A stretch of DNA of 61,955 nucleotides from Burkholderiales bacterium (GTDB lineage: Bacteria > Pseudomonadota > Gammaproteobacteria > Burkholderiales > Burkholderiaceae_C). The stretch is taken from the NCBI GenBank assembly GCA_021732385.1, contig JAKFVA010000005.1, forward strand, positions 1 to 61,955, written 5' to 3'. Each line of letters begins with the position of its first letter. Within the stretch, counting starts at the first letter, position 1. The position numbers and the translations under genes are program-made. Of this stretch, positions 26,361 to 35,979 are shown in pieces. The notes under the pieces were generated by a model. It saw nothing but the letters and a program-made list of their open reading frames with translations, ran no database searches and was not told the origin of the DNA.

Positions 26361-27470
26361 ATGCTGCAACGCCGTAACCTGCTGCAACTCCTGGGCTCGG
26401 CTGGCATGCCCGCCCTGCTGACCCTGCCCGCCAGCAGCCACGCCCTGCCACTGAAAACCCTGCAATTCCCGCGTGACCACGGTGCCCACCCCGACTTTGC
26501 CATCGAGTGGTGGTACGTCACCGGGCAGTTGCGCGATAGCGCCGGGCGCGAGTTTGGTTTTCAGGTAACTTTTTTCCGCTCGCGGGTTGATGCCACGCAG
26601 GCCATGACTTCGCGCTTTGCCGCCAAGCAACTGGTATTTGCCCACGCGGCCATTACCGATGTGCAAGGCAAGAAAATGCAGCACGACCAGCGCGTGGCAC
26701 GCCAGGGTTTTGGCCTGGCCAGCGCCAACGAAACCACTACCGATCTCAAGCTGGGCAATTGGGTGCTGGCGCGCCACAGCACAGCGCAGGGCAACAACTA
26801 CCAGACGCAAATCAAAGCGGGTGATTTCTCACTTGCGCTGCAACTGCTCACCACCCAACCGCTGCTGCTGCAAGGCAAGCAAGGCCTCTCGCGCAAGGGC
26901 CCACAAGAAAGCCAGGCCAGCTACTACTACAGCCAGCCGCAAATGGCTGCCAGCGGGCAGCTCACCGTGCAAAACCAGGCATTTGAAGTCACCGGCAAGG
27001 CCTGGCTCGACCATGAATGGAGCCAGGCGCTGCTGCACGCCGATGCCGTGGGCTGGGACTGGATTGGCATCAATTTGTTTGATGGCAGCGCCCTCACTGC
27101 CTTTCGCCTGCGCCGCGACAATCTCAACGAAATCGGCAGTTCGCTGTGGGACGGCGGCTCGTTTCGTCTGCCCAAAAACATTGGCGGTGGCGAGACGTAT
27201 ATCTTCAGCAAGGGCGAGGTCGATTTCAAACCACTGCGCAGCTACCAGAGCCCGGCCAGCGGCGCGCGCTATCCGGTGGAGTGGCTGGTGCGTACGGCGG
27301 TAGATTTTTATACCGTCAAAGCCGTGCTCGACCACCAGGAGCTTGATAGCCGCCAGTCAACCGGTGCGGTTTACTGGGAAGGCCTGTGCGTGCTGTTTGA
27401 CAGCAACGGCCGCCAGGTGGGCAGCGGCTACCTGGAGATGACGGGCTACGCCAAGGCGCTGCGTTTGTAG
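26361..27470 (+). CDS. AttH-like lipocalin/carotenoid 1,2-hydratase-fold protein
   Basis: A 369-residue exported protein with a signal sequence (LLQLLGSAGMPALLTLPASSHA) and the double lipocalin-like fold of the CrtC/AttH family: DFAIEWWYVTGQL, FGFQVTFFRSR, ASYYYSQPQM, and LDHEWSQALL are the conserved blocks. It is encoded right after an FtsX-like permease, exactly as in AttEFGH loci, and probably acts as the periplasmic partner. Either ATG 26361 or the in-frame GTG 26352, which overlaps the permease stop, could be the start. Confidence 0.85.
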   Translation: MLQRRNLLQLLGSAGMPALLTLPASSHALPLKTLQFPRDHGAHPDFAIEWWYVTGQLRDSAGREFGFQVTFFRSRVDATQAMTSRFAAKQLVFAHAAITDVQGKKMQHDQRVARQGFGLASANETTTDLKLGNWVLARHSTAQGNNYQTQIKAGDFSLALQLLTTQPLLLQGKQGLSRKGPQESQASYYYSQPQMAASGQLTVQNQAFEVTGKAWLDHEWSQALLHADAVGWDWIGINLFDGSALTAFRLRRDNLNEIGSSLWDGGSFRLPKNIGGGETYIFSKGEVDFKPLRSYQSPASGARYPVEWLVRTAVDFYTVKAVLDHQELDSRQSTGAVYWEGLCVLFDSNGRQVGSGYLEMTGYAKALRL

Positions 27471-27487
27471 GCGGCACAATCAAGGCC

Positions 27488-29314
27488 ATGACCTCCGAAC
27501 GCCCCAAGTCCAAATCTCCGCAATCGCTCTCGGGCCTGCTGCCATTCTTGAAGCCCTACCGCCTCCAAATGGCGCTGGCTGGGCTGTTTTTGTTTTTGGC
27601 GGCGGCTGCCACGCTGGCGTTTCCGCTCGCGCTGCGCAGCTTGATTGATGGCGGCTTGGTCAGTGGTAGCGTCTCGGCTGCCGGGGTGGCCAGCGTGGAC
27701 GCCGGCGCGCAGCTGCTGGCGCTGCGCGAGCATTTTGGTGTGCTGTTTGCCGTGTCGATTGCGCTGGGATTGTTTTCTGCGGCACGCTTTTACCTGGTGA
27801 GCTGGCTGGGCGAGCGCGTCACCGCTGATTTGCGCAACGCGGTGTATGCGCATGTGATTGCCCAGAGTCCGCAGTTTTTTGAAACCACGCAAACCGGCGA
27901 GGTGGTGAGCCGCCTCACCGCCGACACCACGCTGGTGCAAACCGTGGTGGGCTCATCGTTCAGCCTGGGGTTGCGCAACACGGTCATGGGCCTGGGTGCG
28001 CTGGCCATTTTGATCTACACCAACCCGCTGGTCATGGTGCAGGTGCTGGGCGTGTTGGTGCTGATTGTGCTGCCCAGCGTGTGGTTTGGCCGCCGCGTGC
28101 GCAAGCTCTCCCGTGCCAGCCAGGACCGGGTGGCCGACTCGAGCGCGATTGCCGCGGAAATTTTGAATGCCATCCCCGTGGTGCAAAGCTACACCGCCGA
28201 GCCGCGCGAGGCGGCGCGTTTTGATGCGTCTACGCAGGCTGCGTTTGACGTAGCCGTAACGCGCACCAAGGCGCGGGCGGTGCTGGTGGCCTTCATCATT
28301 ATTGCCACCAGCGCGGCGCTGCTGTTTGGCTTGTACCAGGGCACGCAAGCCGTGATTCGTGGCGATATCACCGCCGGGCATCTGGGCCAGACCGTGGTGT
28401 ATGTGATTATTTTGGCCAGCGCCTTTGCCGTGCTGGGCGAGGTTTACGGCGATTTGCTGCGCGCCGCTGGCGCGACCGAACGCCTGATGGAGCTGCTGGG
28501 TACCCATTCACCCGTGCAATCGCCTGCCACCCCGGCGCGCTTGCAAACGGCTGGCCTGCACAGCACAGGCAGCAGCATTGCATTCAAAACAGTCAGCTTC
28601 AATTACCCCTCGCGCCCCGACACACCGGCCCTGCGCGATTTGAATCTGCAAGTGCGCGCGGGCGAAACCGTGGCGCTGGTGGGCCCCAGCGGCGCGGGCA
28701 AGAGCACAGTGTTTCAGCTGCTGCTGCGCTACTACGACCCGCAAGCCGGCGCAATAGAAATTGACGGCGTGCCGATTAACCAGCTGGCGCTGCACGACTT
28801 GCGCAGCCGCATTGGCATCGTGCCGCAAGACACGGTGATTTTCTCCAGCTCAGCGCTAGAAAACATCCGCTACGGTCGCCCGCAAGCCAGCGACACCGAG
28901 GTGATGGCGGCAGCCCAGGCTGCGTTTGCGCACGACTTTATTCTGGCGCTGCCCGGTGGCTACAGCAGCTTCCTGGGCGAGCGTGGTGTGCGCCTGTCAG
29001 GCGGCCAGCGCCAGCGCATCGGTATTGCCCGCGCCCTGCTGAAAAACCCGCCGCTGCTGCTGCTGGATGAAGCCACCAGCGCGCTCGACGCCGAGAGCGA
29101 GCGCATGGTGCAGGCCGCGCTGGAATCCGCCATGCACACCCAGCACGGCCAGCGCACTACGCTGGTGATTGCCCACCGGCTGGCCACGGTGCAAAAAGCC
29201 GACCGCATTGTGGTGCTGGACCATGGCCGCGTGGTTGAGCAAGGCACACACGACGCCCTGCTGGCACGCGCTGGGCTGTACGCGCAACTGGCGGCGCTGC
29301 AATTCATGGATTAA
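27488..29314 (+). CDS. MsbA-like ABC exporter (fused membrane and ATPase domains)
   Basis: A 608-residue half transporter: six membrane helices with the type-IV exporter fold (about residues 20-330), then an ATPase domain with Walker A GPSGAGKST, Q-loop IVPQDTVIF, signature RLSGGQRQRI, Walker B LLLLDEATSALD and H-loop. It begins only 17 bp after the AttH-like gene and is the last gene of the run. Substrate is not predictable; lipid-linked molecules or drugs are typical for this family. An AT-rich inverted-repeat element starts about 35 bp after the stop codon. Confidence 0.93.
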   Translation: MTSERPKSKSPQSLSGLLPFLKPYRLQMALAGLFLFLAAAATLAFPLALRSLIDGGLVSGSVSAAGVASVDAGAQLLALREHFGVLFAVSIALGLFSAARFYLVSWLGERVTADLRNAVYAHVIAQSPQFFETTQTGEVVSRLTADTTLVQTVVGSSFSLGLRNTVMGLGALAILIYTNPLVMVQVLGVLVLIVLPSVWFGRRVRKLSRASQDRVADSSAIAAEILNAIPVVQSYTAEPREAARFDASTQAAFDVAVTRTKARAVLVAFIIIATSAALLFGLYQGTQAVIRGDITAGHLGQTVVYVIILASAFAVLGEVYGDLLRAAGATERLMELLGTHSPVQSPATPARLQTAGLHSTGSSIAFKTVSFNYPSRPDTPALRDLNLQVRAGETVALVGPSGAGKSTVFQLLLRYYDPQAGAIEIDGVPINQLALHDLRSRIGIVPQDTVIFSSSALENIRYGRPQASDTEVMAAAQAAFAHDFILALPGGYSSFLGERGVRLSGGQRQRIGIARALLKNPPLLLLDEATSALDAESERMVQAALESAMHTQHGQRTTLVIAHRLATVQKADRIVVLDHGRVVEQGTHDALLARAGLYAQLAALQFMD

Positions 29315-29349
29315 CCAACGGCTGGTAGTTGGTAGCTGGGGCAAAATTA

Positions 29350-29594
29350 CTATTAAAAGTATAGTAAAAAACCATAGCGCTACCCGCACGTCTATATTGG
29401 GCTAACTGCTTATTTGATGCCTGAAAATAGGCAGAAATATTGAAAAATTAGCCCGCCGCATGTGCCAGCGGCCCTAAAAAGGCTATCGCGAGCAGAAAAA
29501 TAGAAAAAAGTGCTGCTTTTTAAGTGCCAAATACGACTTAAACGCTTTATTGGTGTGCGGGTAGCGCTATGGTTTTTTACTATGTTTTTAATAG
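29350..29594. mobile_element. MITE-like inverted-repeat element, copy B
   Basis: A 245-bp element, nearly the same length as copy A. The terminal inverted repeats 29350-29389 and the complement of 29555-29594 match at 38 of 40 positions, with an unbroken 29-bp identity (29361-29389 against 29555-29583). The left tip contains TTACTAT-N7-ATAGTAA. No ORF is visible. It fills most of the 330-bp gap between a plus-strand exporter gene and the minus-strand NUDIX gene, again a convergent site. Confidence 0.8.
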
Positions 29595-29646
29595 CAATTG
29601 AAATGCCGCCTGACCAGGCAAGATGCAGCCCTTGGCGTGATTAGCG

Positions 29647-30216
29647 CTAGCCCTGCCAGTCAAGCGCCCATTGGCCCGACAAGACGTTTTGCAGCCACAG
29701 CAGGCAGGTCAGGGTTTTGGCGTCGGTCACGCGGCCGCTCATGCTCCAGGCTAATAGCTCTTGCGGCGTGGCGGCAAAAACCTCCAGAAACTCGCCGCTG
29801 TCCAACTGGCGCTCCCCCAGCGTCAAGCCTTTGGCAAAGTAGATGTGAATGACCTCGCTGGAGTAGGCAATGGCGTTGTGCATGACGCCCGCCCGCGCCC
29901 AGTGGCTGGCGCTGTAACCAGTTTCCTCCAGCAGTTCGCGCTGGCCACAGGCCAGGGGTGCCTCACCCGCGTCGAGCTTGCCAGCGGGAAATTCAATCAC
30001 CTCCTGCCCAATCGGGTAGCGGTATTGGCGCTCCAGCACCACGCGCCCATCATCCAGCAGCGGCACCACCACCACCGCGCCGGGGTGCACCACATACTCG
30101 CGCTGCGCGCTCTGGCCATCGGGCAGGCGCACGGTGTCGCGGCGCACTTGCAAAAAACTGCCTTGCAGCACCAGCGTGCTGCTCAGCTTTTCTTCGCGCA
30201 GATGGGATTCGCTCAT
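29647..30216 (-). CDS. NUDIX hydrolase, ADP-ribose pyrophosphatase type
   Basis: A 189-residue NUDIX enzyme with the full box G-x5-E-x7-REL-x-EE-x-GY (GKLDAGEAPLACGQRELLEE, residues about 85-104). The upstream VVVVPLLDDGRVVLERQYRYPIG and later HIYFAKGL blocks fit ADP-ribose diphosphatases (NudF-like). It is the distal gene on the strand of the nuo operon, a position such NUDIX genes often occupy in Burkholderiales. It would cleave ADP-ribose or similar nucleoside diphosphate compounds in the cytoplasm. Confidence 0.88.
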   Translation of the reverse strand: MSESHLREEKLSSTLVLQGSFLQVRRDTVRLPDGQSAQREYVVHPGAVVVVPLLDDGRVVLERQYRYPIGQEVIEFPAGKLDAGEAPLACGQRELLEETGYSASHWARAGVMHNAIAYSSEVIHIYFAKGLTLGERQLDSGEFLEVFAATPQELLAWSMSGRVTDAKTLTCLLWLQNVLSGQWALDWQG

Positions 30217-30249
30217 GAAAGGCCTTTAGATGGATTCAGGGCGGGCTAG

Positions 30250-30275
30250 CCAGCAGTGACAAGGCGCACTGCTGG
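30250..30275 (-). terminator. Hairpin after DUF2818 / end of the nuo transcript
   Basis: CCAGCAGT and ACTGCTGG form a perfect 8-bp stem with a 10-base loop, 14 bases after the DUF2818 stop. No T-run follows on the minus strand, so it may be a processing or pause structure rather than an intrinsic terminator. Confidence 0.35.
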
Positions 30276-30288
30276 GCACCGATGCACA

Positions 30289-30591
30289 TCAGTGCGCATG
30301 CTTGAGCAGGTAGCGGTAAACAAAACCGGGAAACGCCAGCGTGATGAACAGCGCCACGGTAATCGCATAAAACTCCCAGCCCTGGGGCGCAATCTGTCCA
30401 GCGCGGTATTCCAGCCAGAGACCCAGCGCACCCACCAGCAGGTAGTACACCAGCAGTTCCGCAAGGCGCAGGCCAAATGATTTGGGCTGTGGGCGCGCCA
30501 GTACCAGCAGCAGGCGCTGGCTGACAAACGGCAAATTAGCCGCACAAAAAGCCGCCGCCACTACCAGCCAGACGGAAACGGTTTGACTCAC
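30289..30591 (-). CDS. DUF2818 family membrane protein
   Basis: A 100-residue protein with three hydrophobic helices (about 5-25, 45-63, 72-90) and the conserved ANLPF segment near residue 20. DUF2818 proteins occur mostly next to the nuo operon in Burkholderiales. Start is 26 bp after the nuoN stop, so it is probably the last gene of the nuo transcript. Its function is unknown; the location suggests a link with complex I assembly, which is inference. Confidence 0.82.
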   Translation of the reverse strand: MSQTVSVWLVVAAAFCAANLPFVSQRLLLVLARPQPKSFGLRLAELLVYYLLVGALGLWLEYRAGQIAPQGWEFYAITVALFITLAFPGFVYRYLLKHAH

Positions 30592-30617
30592 TGCGCGCTA
30601 GGGTTGACAGCCGCGGC

Positions 30618-32105
30618 TCAGGTGCTCAGCATTTTCTGCACGGCCTGCACGCAAAGCGCCATCAGGCCGCCGGGCAGCAGGCCGAGCAGCAGCAGCAGCG
30701 CGGCGTTAATGCTCATGACCACACGCGCGTCACCTGGCACGGCCAGCGGTGCGGTTTGCAGCGGCGCGTCGAAGTACATCACCTTCACCACCCGCAAGTA
30801 GTAAAAAGCGCCAATCAACGACATGAGCACGGCAAACACCGCCAGCACCAGATAAGGCGTCTGCTGCGACGCCAGCAGCGCCTGCAAGACCGACAGCTTG
30901 GCGTAAAAGCCTACTAGCGGCGGAATGCCGGCCAGCGAGAACATGCACACCGCCATGACGCCGGCATACAGCGGACTGCGCTGATTCAGGCCGGCCAGGT
31001 CGGTGATTTCCTCGCTCTCAAAGCCGCTGCGAGACAGAAGCAATATCACGCCAAAGCTACCCAGCGTGGTGAGCACATAGGTGATGACGTAGAACATGGA
31101 CGCGCTGTAGGCTGACGCCGCGCCCAGCGTGTTGCCGTTGACCACACCGGCCAGCAAGCCCAGCAGCAAAAACCCCATTTGCGAGATGGTGGAAAACGCC
31201 AGCATGCGCTTGAGGTTGGTTTGCGCAATAGCCGCCAGGTTGCCCACCAGCAGCGAGGCAATCGACAGCATGGCCAGCATCTGCTGCCAGTCAATTGCCA
31301 GCGGCAGCATACCCTCGACCAGCAGCCGCATGATGATGGCAAACGCCGCCAGCTTGGGCGCAGCCGCCACCAGCAAGGTCACCACGGTAGGCGCACCCTG
31401 GTAGACATCGGGAATCCACATGTGAAATGGCGCAGCGCCCAGCTTGAAGGCCAGACCGGCCACCACAAACACCAGCCCAAACACCAGCACCTGGTGGTTT
31501 ACCTGGCGGCTGGCAATGGCTTTGAACACTTCATTCAAGTCGAGCGAACCGGTGGCACCGTACATCATGGACAAGCCGTACAGCAAGAAGCCGCTGGCCA
31601 GCGCACCCAGCACAAAATACTTCATGGCAGCTTCTGTGGCGGCGGCATGGTCGCGCCGCAAGGCCACCATGGCGTAGCAAGACAGGGTGAGCAACTCAAG
31701 CCCGAGGTAGATCACCAAGAAATTGCTGCCGGAAATCATGACAAAGATGCCCAGCAAGGCAAATAGCGCAAGCGTGAACAGCTCGCCACCAGCCAGCATA
31801 TTGCGATCCATCGCGTAAGGTCGGCCGTAAACCAGGCTGACCAGCGTGGCCAGGGCAGCAAAGCACTTGAGCCAGTTACCCAGCGGGTCGCTCACCACCA
31901 TGCCGCCAAAGCCGTAGACCGTTTGGCCTGATGATGCCGTGTCGGCCAGCATCAGGCTCAAAACGCCCAGCGTGCACAGCGTCACCACATAGGTCAGGCG
32001 GCGGCCGGCGCTGGTCACGCCCAGGTCCAGCAGCAAAATGACACAAGCCATGATGCCGAGCAAAATCTCGGGGTAGGCGCTAATCAAGCTGAGTTTGTCA
32101 ACCAC
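30618..32105 (-). CDS. nuoN: NADH-quinone oxidoreductase subunit N
   Basis: A 495-residue antiporter-like membrane subunit of complex I with about 14 helices. The discontinuous-helix lysines lie in the [16 protein letters not shown] block and in the [15 protein letters not shown] block, both typical. Start is GTG 32105. It is separated from nuoM by about 30 bp. Confidence 0.96.
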   Translation of the reverse strand: MVDKLSLISAYPEILLGIMACVILLLDLGVTSAGRRLTYVVTLCTLGVLSLMLADTASSGQTVYGFGGMVVSDPLGNWLKCFAALATLVSLVYGRPYAMDRNMLAGGELFTLALFALLGIFVMISGSNFLVIYLGLELLTLSCYAMVALRRDHAAATEAAMKYFVLGALASGFLLYGLSMMYGATGSLDLNEVFKAIASRQVNHQVLVFGLVFVVAGLAFKLGAAPFHMWIPDVYQGAPTVVTLLVAAAPKLAAFAIIMRLLVEGMLPLAIDWQQMLAMLSIASLLVGNLAAIAQTNLKRMLAFSTISQMGFLLLGLLAGVVNGNTLGAASAYSASMFYVITYVLTTLGSFGVILLLSRSGFESEEITDLAGLNQRSPLYAGVMAVCMFSLAGIPPLVGFYAKLSVLQALLASQQTPYLVLAVFAVLMSLIGAFYYLRVVKVMYFDAPLQTAPLAVPGDARVVMSINAALLLLLGLLPGGLMALCVQAVQKMLST

Positions 32106-32136
32106 GGTATTTCTCTTTAGGCCCTATTGCTGTGTG

Positions 32137-33606
32137 TTATTGCAGTTTGGACAACGCCATGTGCTTGAGGAATTCGGCCACGGAGGCGTCCATCACGGCG
32201 GTAATGGGCTTGGGGTAGACCCCCATCCACAGCACAGCCACAGCCAGCAGCGCCATGACAAAAAATTCACGGGCATTGAGGTCAAGCAGTTGCCGGACGT
32301 TGTCGTTGGCCACCGGGCCAAAGTAGACCCGCTTGAACATCCACAGCGTGTAGGCTGCACCCCAGATCAAGGCGGTGGCCGACGCCAGACCCAGCCAGAA
32401 ATTGGCCTTGACCGCACCCAGAATAACCATCCACTCGCCAACAAATCCGGCGGTGCCCGGCAAGCCGCAATTGGCCATGGCAAACAGCAGCGCAAAGGCG
32501 GTGAAATTGGGCATGGTGTTGACCACGCCGCCATAGGCCGCAATTTCGCGTGAGTGCACGCGGTCGTACAGCACGCCAATGCCCAAAAACATGGCAGCCG
32601 AAACAAAGCCGTGCGCAATCATTTGTACCAGGCCACCGGCCACGCCCAAGTCGTTAAAGATGAAAAAGCCCAGGGTGACAAAGCCCATGTGCGCCACCGA
32701 CGAGTAGGCCACTAGCTTTTTCATGTCTTGCTGAACGATGGCCACCAGGCCGACATAAATCACCGCAATCAGCGACAGCGCAATCATGAACCAGGCCCAC
32801 TCGTGCGCGGCGTCTGGCGCAATCGGCATGGAAAAGCGCAGGAAGCCATAGGCCCCCAGCTTGAGCATGATGGCTGCCAGCACCGCCGAGCCACCCGTGG
32901 GCGCTTCCACGTGCACATCGGGCAGCCAGGTGTGCACCGGCCACATCGGCACCTTGACGGCGAAGGCGGCAAAGAAGGCAAAGAACAAATAGGTTTGTAC
33001 GCTGGCCGACAGCGGCAGCTTGTGCCAGGTCAAGATGTCGAAGCTGCCACCCGATTTGTTGTAGAGGTAGATCAGCGCAATCAGCATGAGCAGCGAGCCC
33101 ATCAGCGTGTAGAGGAAAAACTTGAACGCCGCGTAGATTTTGCGCGGGCCACCCCAGATGCCGATGATGAGGTACATCGGGATCAGCGTGGCTTCAAAGA
33201 ACACGTAAAACAGCATGCCGTCGAGCGCGCAAAACACGCCAATCATGAGGCCGCTCAAAATCAGGAACGCCGCCATGTACTGGCCCACGCGCTCGGTGAT
33301 GCCGTCCCAGCTGGCAATCACCACCACCAGCGTGATAAAGGCGGTTAGCGGCACAAACCAGAGCGACAGGCCATCAACCCCGAGGTGGTAGTGGATGTTG
33401 AAAGCGGCGATCCACGGCAGCTTTTCGACAAACTGCATGGCGGCCGTGGCAGGCATGAAACCTGTGACCAGGGGCAGCGTGACCAGAAAGCCCGCCAGCG
33501 CGCCAAGCAGTGCAATCCAGCGCACAGCTTTGGCCTGCTCATCCCGCCCGAGGGCGAGTAATACCGCGCCAAAGAAAATCGGCGTCCAGATGGCAAGACT
33601 GAGCAT
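32137..33606 (-). CDS. nuoM: NADH-quinone oxidoreductase subunit M
   Basis: A 489-residue antiporter-like proton channel subunit. FFEATLIPMYLIIGIWGG, KVPMWPVHTWLPDVHVEAPTGGS split around residues 215-240, and KKLVAYSSVAHMGFV are signature blocks with the conserved Glu and Lys residues of the proton path. Fourteen helices are expected. It lies 23 bp downstream of nuoL. Confidence 0.96.
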   Translation of the reverse strand: MLSLAIWTPIFFGAVLLALGRDEQAKAVRWIALLGALAGFLVTLPLVTGFMPATAAMQFVEKLPWIAAFNIHYHLGVDGLSLWFVPLTAFITLVVVIASWDGITERVGQYMAAFLILSGLMIGVFCALDGMLFYVFFEATLIPMYLIIGIWGGPRKIYAAFKFFLYTLMGSLLMLIALIYLYNKSGGSFDILTWHKLPLSASVQTYLFFAFFAAFAVKVPMWPVHTWLPDVHVEAPTGGSAVLAAIMLKLGAYGFLRFSMPIAPDAAHEWAWFMIALSLIAVIYVGLVAIVQQDMKKLVAYSSVAHMGFVTLGFFIFNDLGVAGGLVQMIAHGFVSAAMFLGIGVLYDRVHSREIAAYGGVVNTMPNFTAFALLFAMANCGLPGTAGFVGEWMVILGAVKANFWLGLASATALIWGAAYTLWMFKRVYFGPVANDNVRQLLDLNAREFFVMALLAVAVLWMGVYPKPITAVMDASVAEFLKHMALSKLQ

Positions 33607-33629
33607 TGCGGCGTGTTCCTGTGAGCTTG

Positions 33630-35651
33630 TTATTTATTGAACCAGACGAACCAGGTCATGAGCACAAAAATGCCCAGGATCATCGTCAGCGCATAGTGAT
33701 AGAGGTAGCCCGACTGCAGGCGCCGCACCACGCTGGATACCCAACCCACCAGTTTCCACGAACCGTTGACCACAGCGCCGTCAATCAGCATCTGGTCGCC
33801 ACCCTTCCACAGGGCTGTGCCCAAGCCACGGGTGGCGCGGGCGAGCACGTTTTCGTTGAACCAGTCCATGTAGTATTTGTTGTCAAGCAGCTTGTACAAA
33901 GGCTGGACGCGAGCCTGGATGCGCGCGGGCAAGGTGGGATTGACCATGTACAGGTAATAGGCCAACGCCACTCCAGCCAAAGCCAGCCAAAACGGTGCAG
34001 TCACCAAGCCGTGGCCAGCCATTTGCAGCGCACCATGGAAAATTTTGGCCAACTCAGCCATGGCCGGATGCCGGGCGGCATCCACATAAATGGCGTCTTT
34101 GAGAAAGTCGCCAAACAGCATGGCATCGACCGCCAAAAAGCCGATCACCGCTGACGGAAAGGCCAGCAAAATCAGCGGCGCGTTGATGGACCAGCCGGGG
34201 TTGATGGGCAGCTCATGCGTGCCATGGTGGCTGTCGTGGCCATGGTCGTCATGCGCGGCCTCGCCCCAACGCTCCTTGCCGTGGAACACCAAGAAATACA
34301 AGCGGAACGAGTAAAACGCCGTAACAAACACACCCACCAGCACAGCAAAATAAGCATAGCCCGCCGCCGGCAGTTGACTGAAATGCACCGCTTCAATAAT
34401 GCTGTCTTTGGAGTAGAAGCCAGCAAACAAAGGCGTGCCAATCAGGGCGAGCGAACCGATCAGCGAGGTCAACCAGGCGATACGGGTGTTGGCGTGGCGT
34501 GCTAGGCCACCCATGGTGCGGATGTCCTGGTTGTGGTGCATGGCCACAATCACCGCGCCCGCGCCCAGGAACAGCAGCGCCTTGAAGAAGGCGTGCGTCA
34601 TCAGGTGAAACACTGCTACCGAGTAGGCCGAGGCACCCAGCGCCACCGTCATGTAACCCAGCTGCGACAACGTGGAATAGGCCACGATGCGCTTGATATC
34701 GTTTTGGATGATGCCCAAAAACCCCATGAACAAAGCGGTAATGGCACCAATGACAAGAATGAAATTCAGCGCCGTATCACTCAATTCAAACAGCGGTGAC
34801 ATGCGCGCCACCATGAAGATACCTGCCGTGACCATGGTGGCGGCGTGGATCAAGGCCGAAATCGGCGTGGGGCCTTCCATGGAATCAGGCAACCACACAT
34901 GCAGGGGAAACTGCGCCGACTTGCCCATGGCACCAATGAACAGGCAAATGCAAATCACGGTCACCAGCAGCCAACTGGTACCCGGCAGCAAAAGGGGCGC
35001 AAGCAGGCCAGTCTTGGCAAACACCTCGGTGTAGTTCAGGCTGCCGGCAAAAGCGGCGATCAGGCCAATGCCCAGGATGAAGCCGAAATCACCCACGCGG
35101 TTGACCACAAAGGCCTTCATGTTGGCAAAGATGGCGGTGGGCTTGTTGAACCAGAAGCCAATCAGTAAATATGACACCAGGCCCACGGCCTCCCAGCCAA
35201 AGAACAGTTGCAGCAGGTTGTTGCTCATCACCAGCATCAGCATGGAGAAGGTGAACAGCGAGATGTAGGCGAAGAAGCGGTTATAGCCCTCGTCTTCTTC
35301 CATGTAGCCCACGGTGTAGATGTGCACCATAAGCGAGACAAAGGTGACCACGCACATCATCATGGCCGTGAGGCCGTCAATCAAGAAACCCACCTCCATC
35401 TTGAGGCTACCGACCTGCATCCAGGTGTAGAGGGTTTCATTAAAGCGCGCGCCATCAATTGCCACGCTTTTGAGCGTCATGGCAGAAAGAATAAAAGCGA
35501 CCAGCACACCAAGAATGGTGAGGCTGTGCGACAGGCGCCTTCCAATCCAGTTGCCACCAAAGGCTGTGCCAAAAATGCCCGCCAGAACGGCCCCGACCAA
35601 AGGGGCTAGCGGTACGGCCAGCAGGGTTGTGGCTGAAAGCGTTGTGCTCAT
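33630..35651 (-). CDS. nuoL: NADH-quinone oxidoreductase subunit L
   Basis: A 673-residue distal membrane subunit of complex I. The FVSLMVHIYTVGYM, QLFFGWEAVGLVSYLLIGFW, KSAQFPLHVWLPDSMEGPTP and KRIVAYSTLSQLGYM blocks are diagnostic, and a C-terminal lateral helix follows residue 550. A His-rich loop (DDHGHDSHHGTHE, near residue 475) is common in betaproteobacterial NuoL. It starts 19 bp after nuoK. Confidence 0.96.
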   Translation of the reverse strand: MSTTLSATTLLAVPLAPLVGAVLAGIFGTAFGGNWIGRRLSHSLTILGVLVAFILSAMTLKSVAIDGARFNETLYTWMQVGSLKMEVGFLIDGLTAMMMCVVTFVSLMVHIYTVGYMEEDEGYNRFFAYISLFTFSMLMLVMSNNLLQLFFGWEAVGLVSYLLIGFWFNKPTAIFANMKAFVVNRVGDFGFILGIGLIAAFAGSLNYTEVFAKTGLLAPLLLPGTSWLLVTVICICLFIGAMGKSAQFPLHVWLPDSMEGPTPISALIHAATMVTAGIFMVARMSPLFELSDTALNFILVIGAITALFMGFLGIIQNDIKRIVAYSTLSQLGYMTVALGASAYSVAVFHLMTHAFFKALLFLGAGAVIVAMHHNQDIRTMGGLARHANTRIAWLTSLIGSLALIGTPLFAGFYSKDSIIEAVHFSQLPAAGYAYFAVLVGVFVTAFYSFRLYFLVFHGKERWGEAAHDDHGHDSHHGTHELPINPGWSINAPLILLAFPSAVIGFLAVDAMLFGDFLKDAIYVDAARHPAMAELAKIFHGALQMAGHGLVTAPFWLALAGVALAYYLYMVNPTLPARIQARVQPLYKLLDNKYYMDWFNENVLARATRGLGTALWKGGDQMLIDGAVVNGSWKLVGWVSSVVRRLQSGYLYHYALTMILGIFVLMTWFVWFNK

Positions 35652-35670
35652 GCGTTAATGCTCACTGTGG

Positions 35671-35979
35671 CTAGCCTTTGAGCGTGTTGAGTTCTTCCAC
35701 ACTGATGGAAGATTTGTTGCGAAACAGCAGCACCAAAATTGCCAGGCCAATGGCCGATTCAGCCGCTGCAACCGTGAGAATGAAGAACACAAAAACCTGG
35801 CCAGCCATGTCGCCCAGGTAATAGGAGAAGGCGACAAAGTTCATATTGACAGCCAGCAGCATCAGCTCAATGGCCATCAGCAGAACGATCAGATTCTTGC
35901 GGTTCAAAAAAATACCAATCACCGACAGCGCAAACAGCATGGCGCCCAGCGAGAGAAAGTGCCCAAGGGTCAGCGTCAT
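35671..35979 (-). CDS. nuoK: NADH-quinone oxidoreductase subunit K
   Basis: A 102-residue, three-helix membrane subunit with the conserved glutamates in [13 protein letters not shown] and [13 protein letters not shown]. The start at 35979 overlaps the nuoJ stop by 4 bp, giving translational coupling. A longer in-frame extension upstream runs through the nuoJ region in another frame and is not real. Confidence 0.96.
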   Translation of the reverse strand: MTLTLGHFLSLGAMLFALSVIGIFLNRKNLIVLLMAIELMLLAVNMNFVAFSYYLGDMAGQVFVFFILTVAAAESAIGLAILVLLFRNKSSISVEELNTLKG

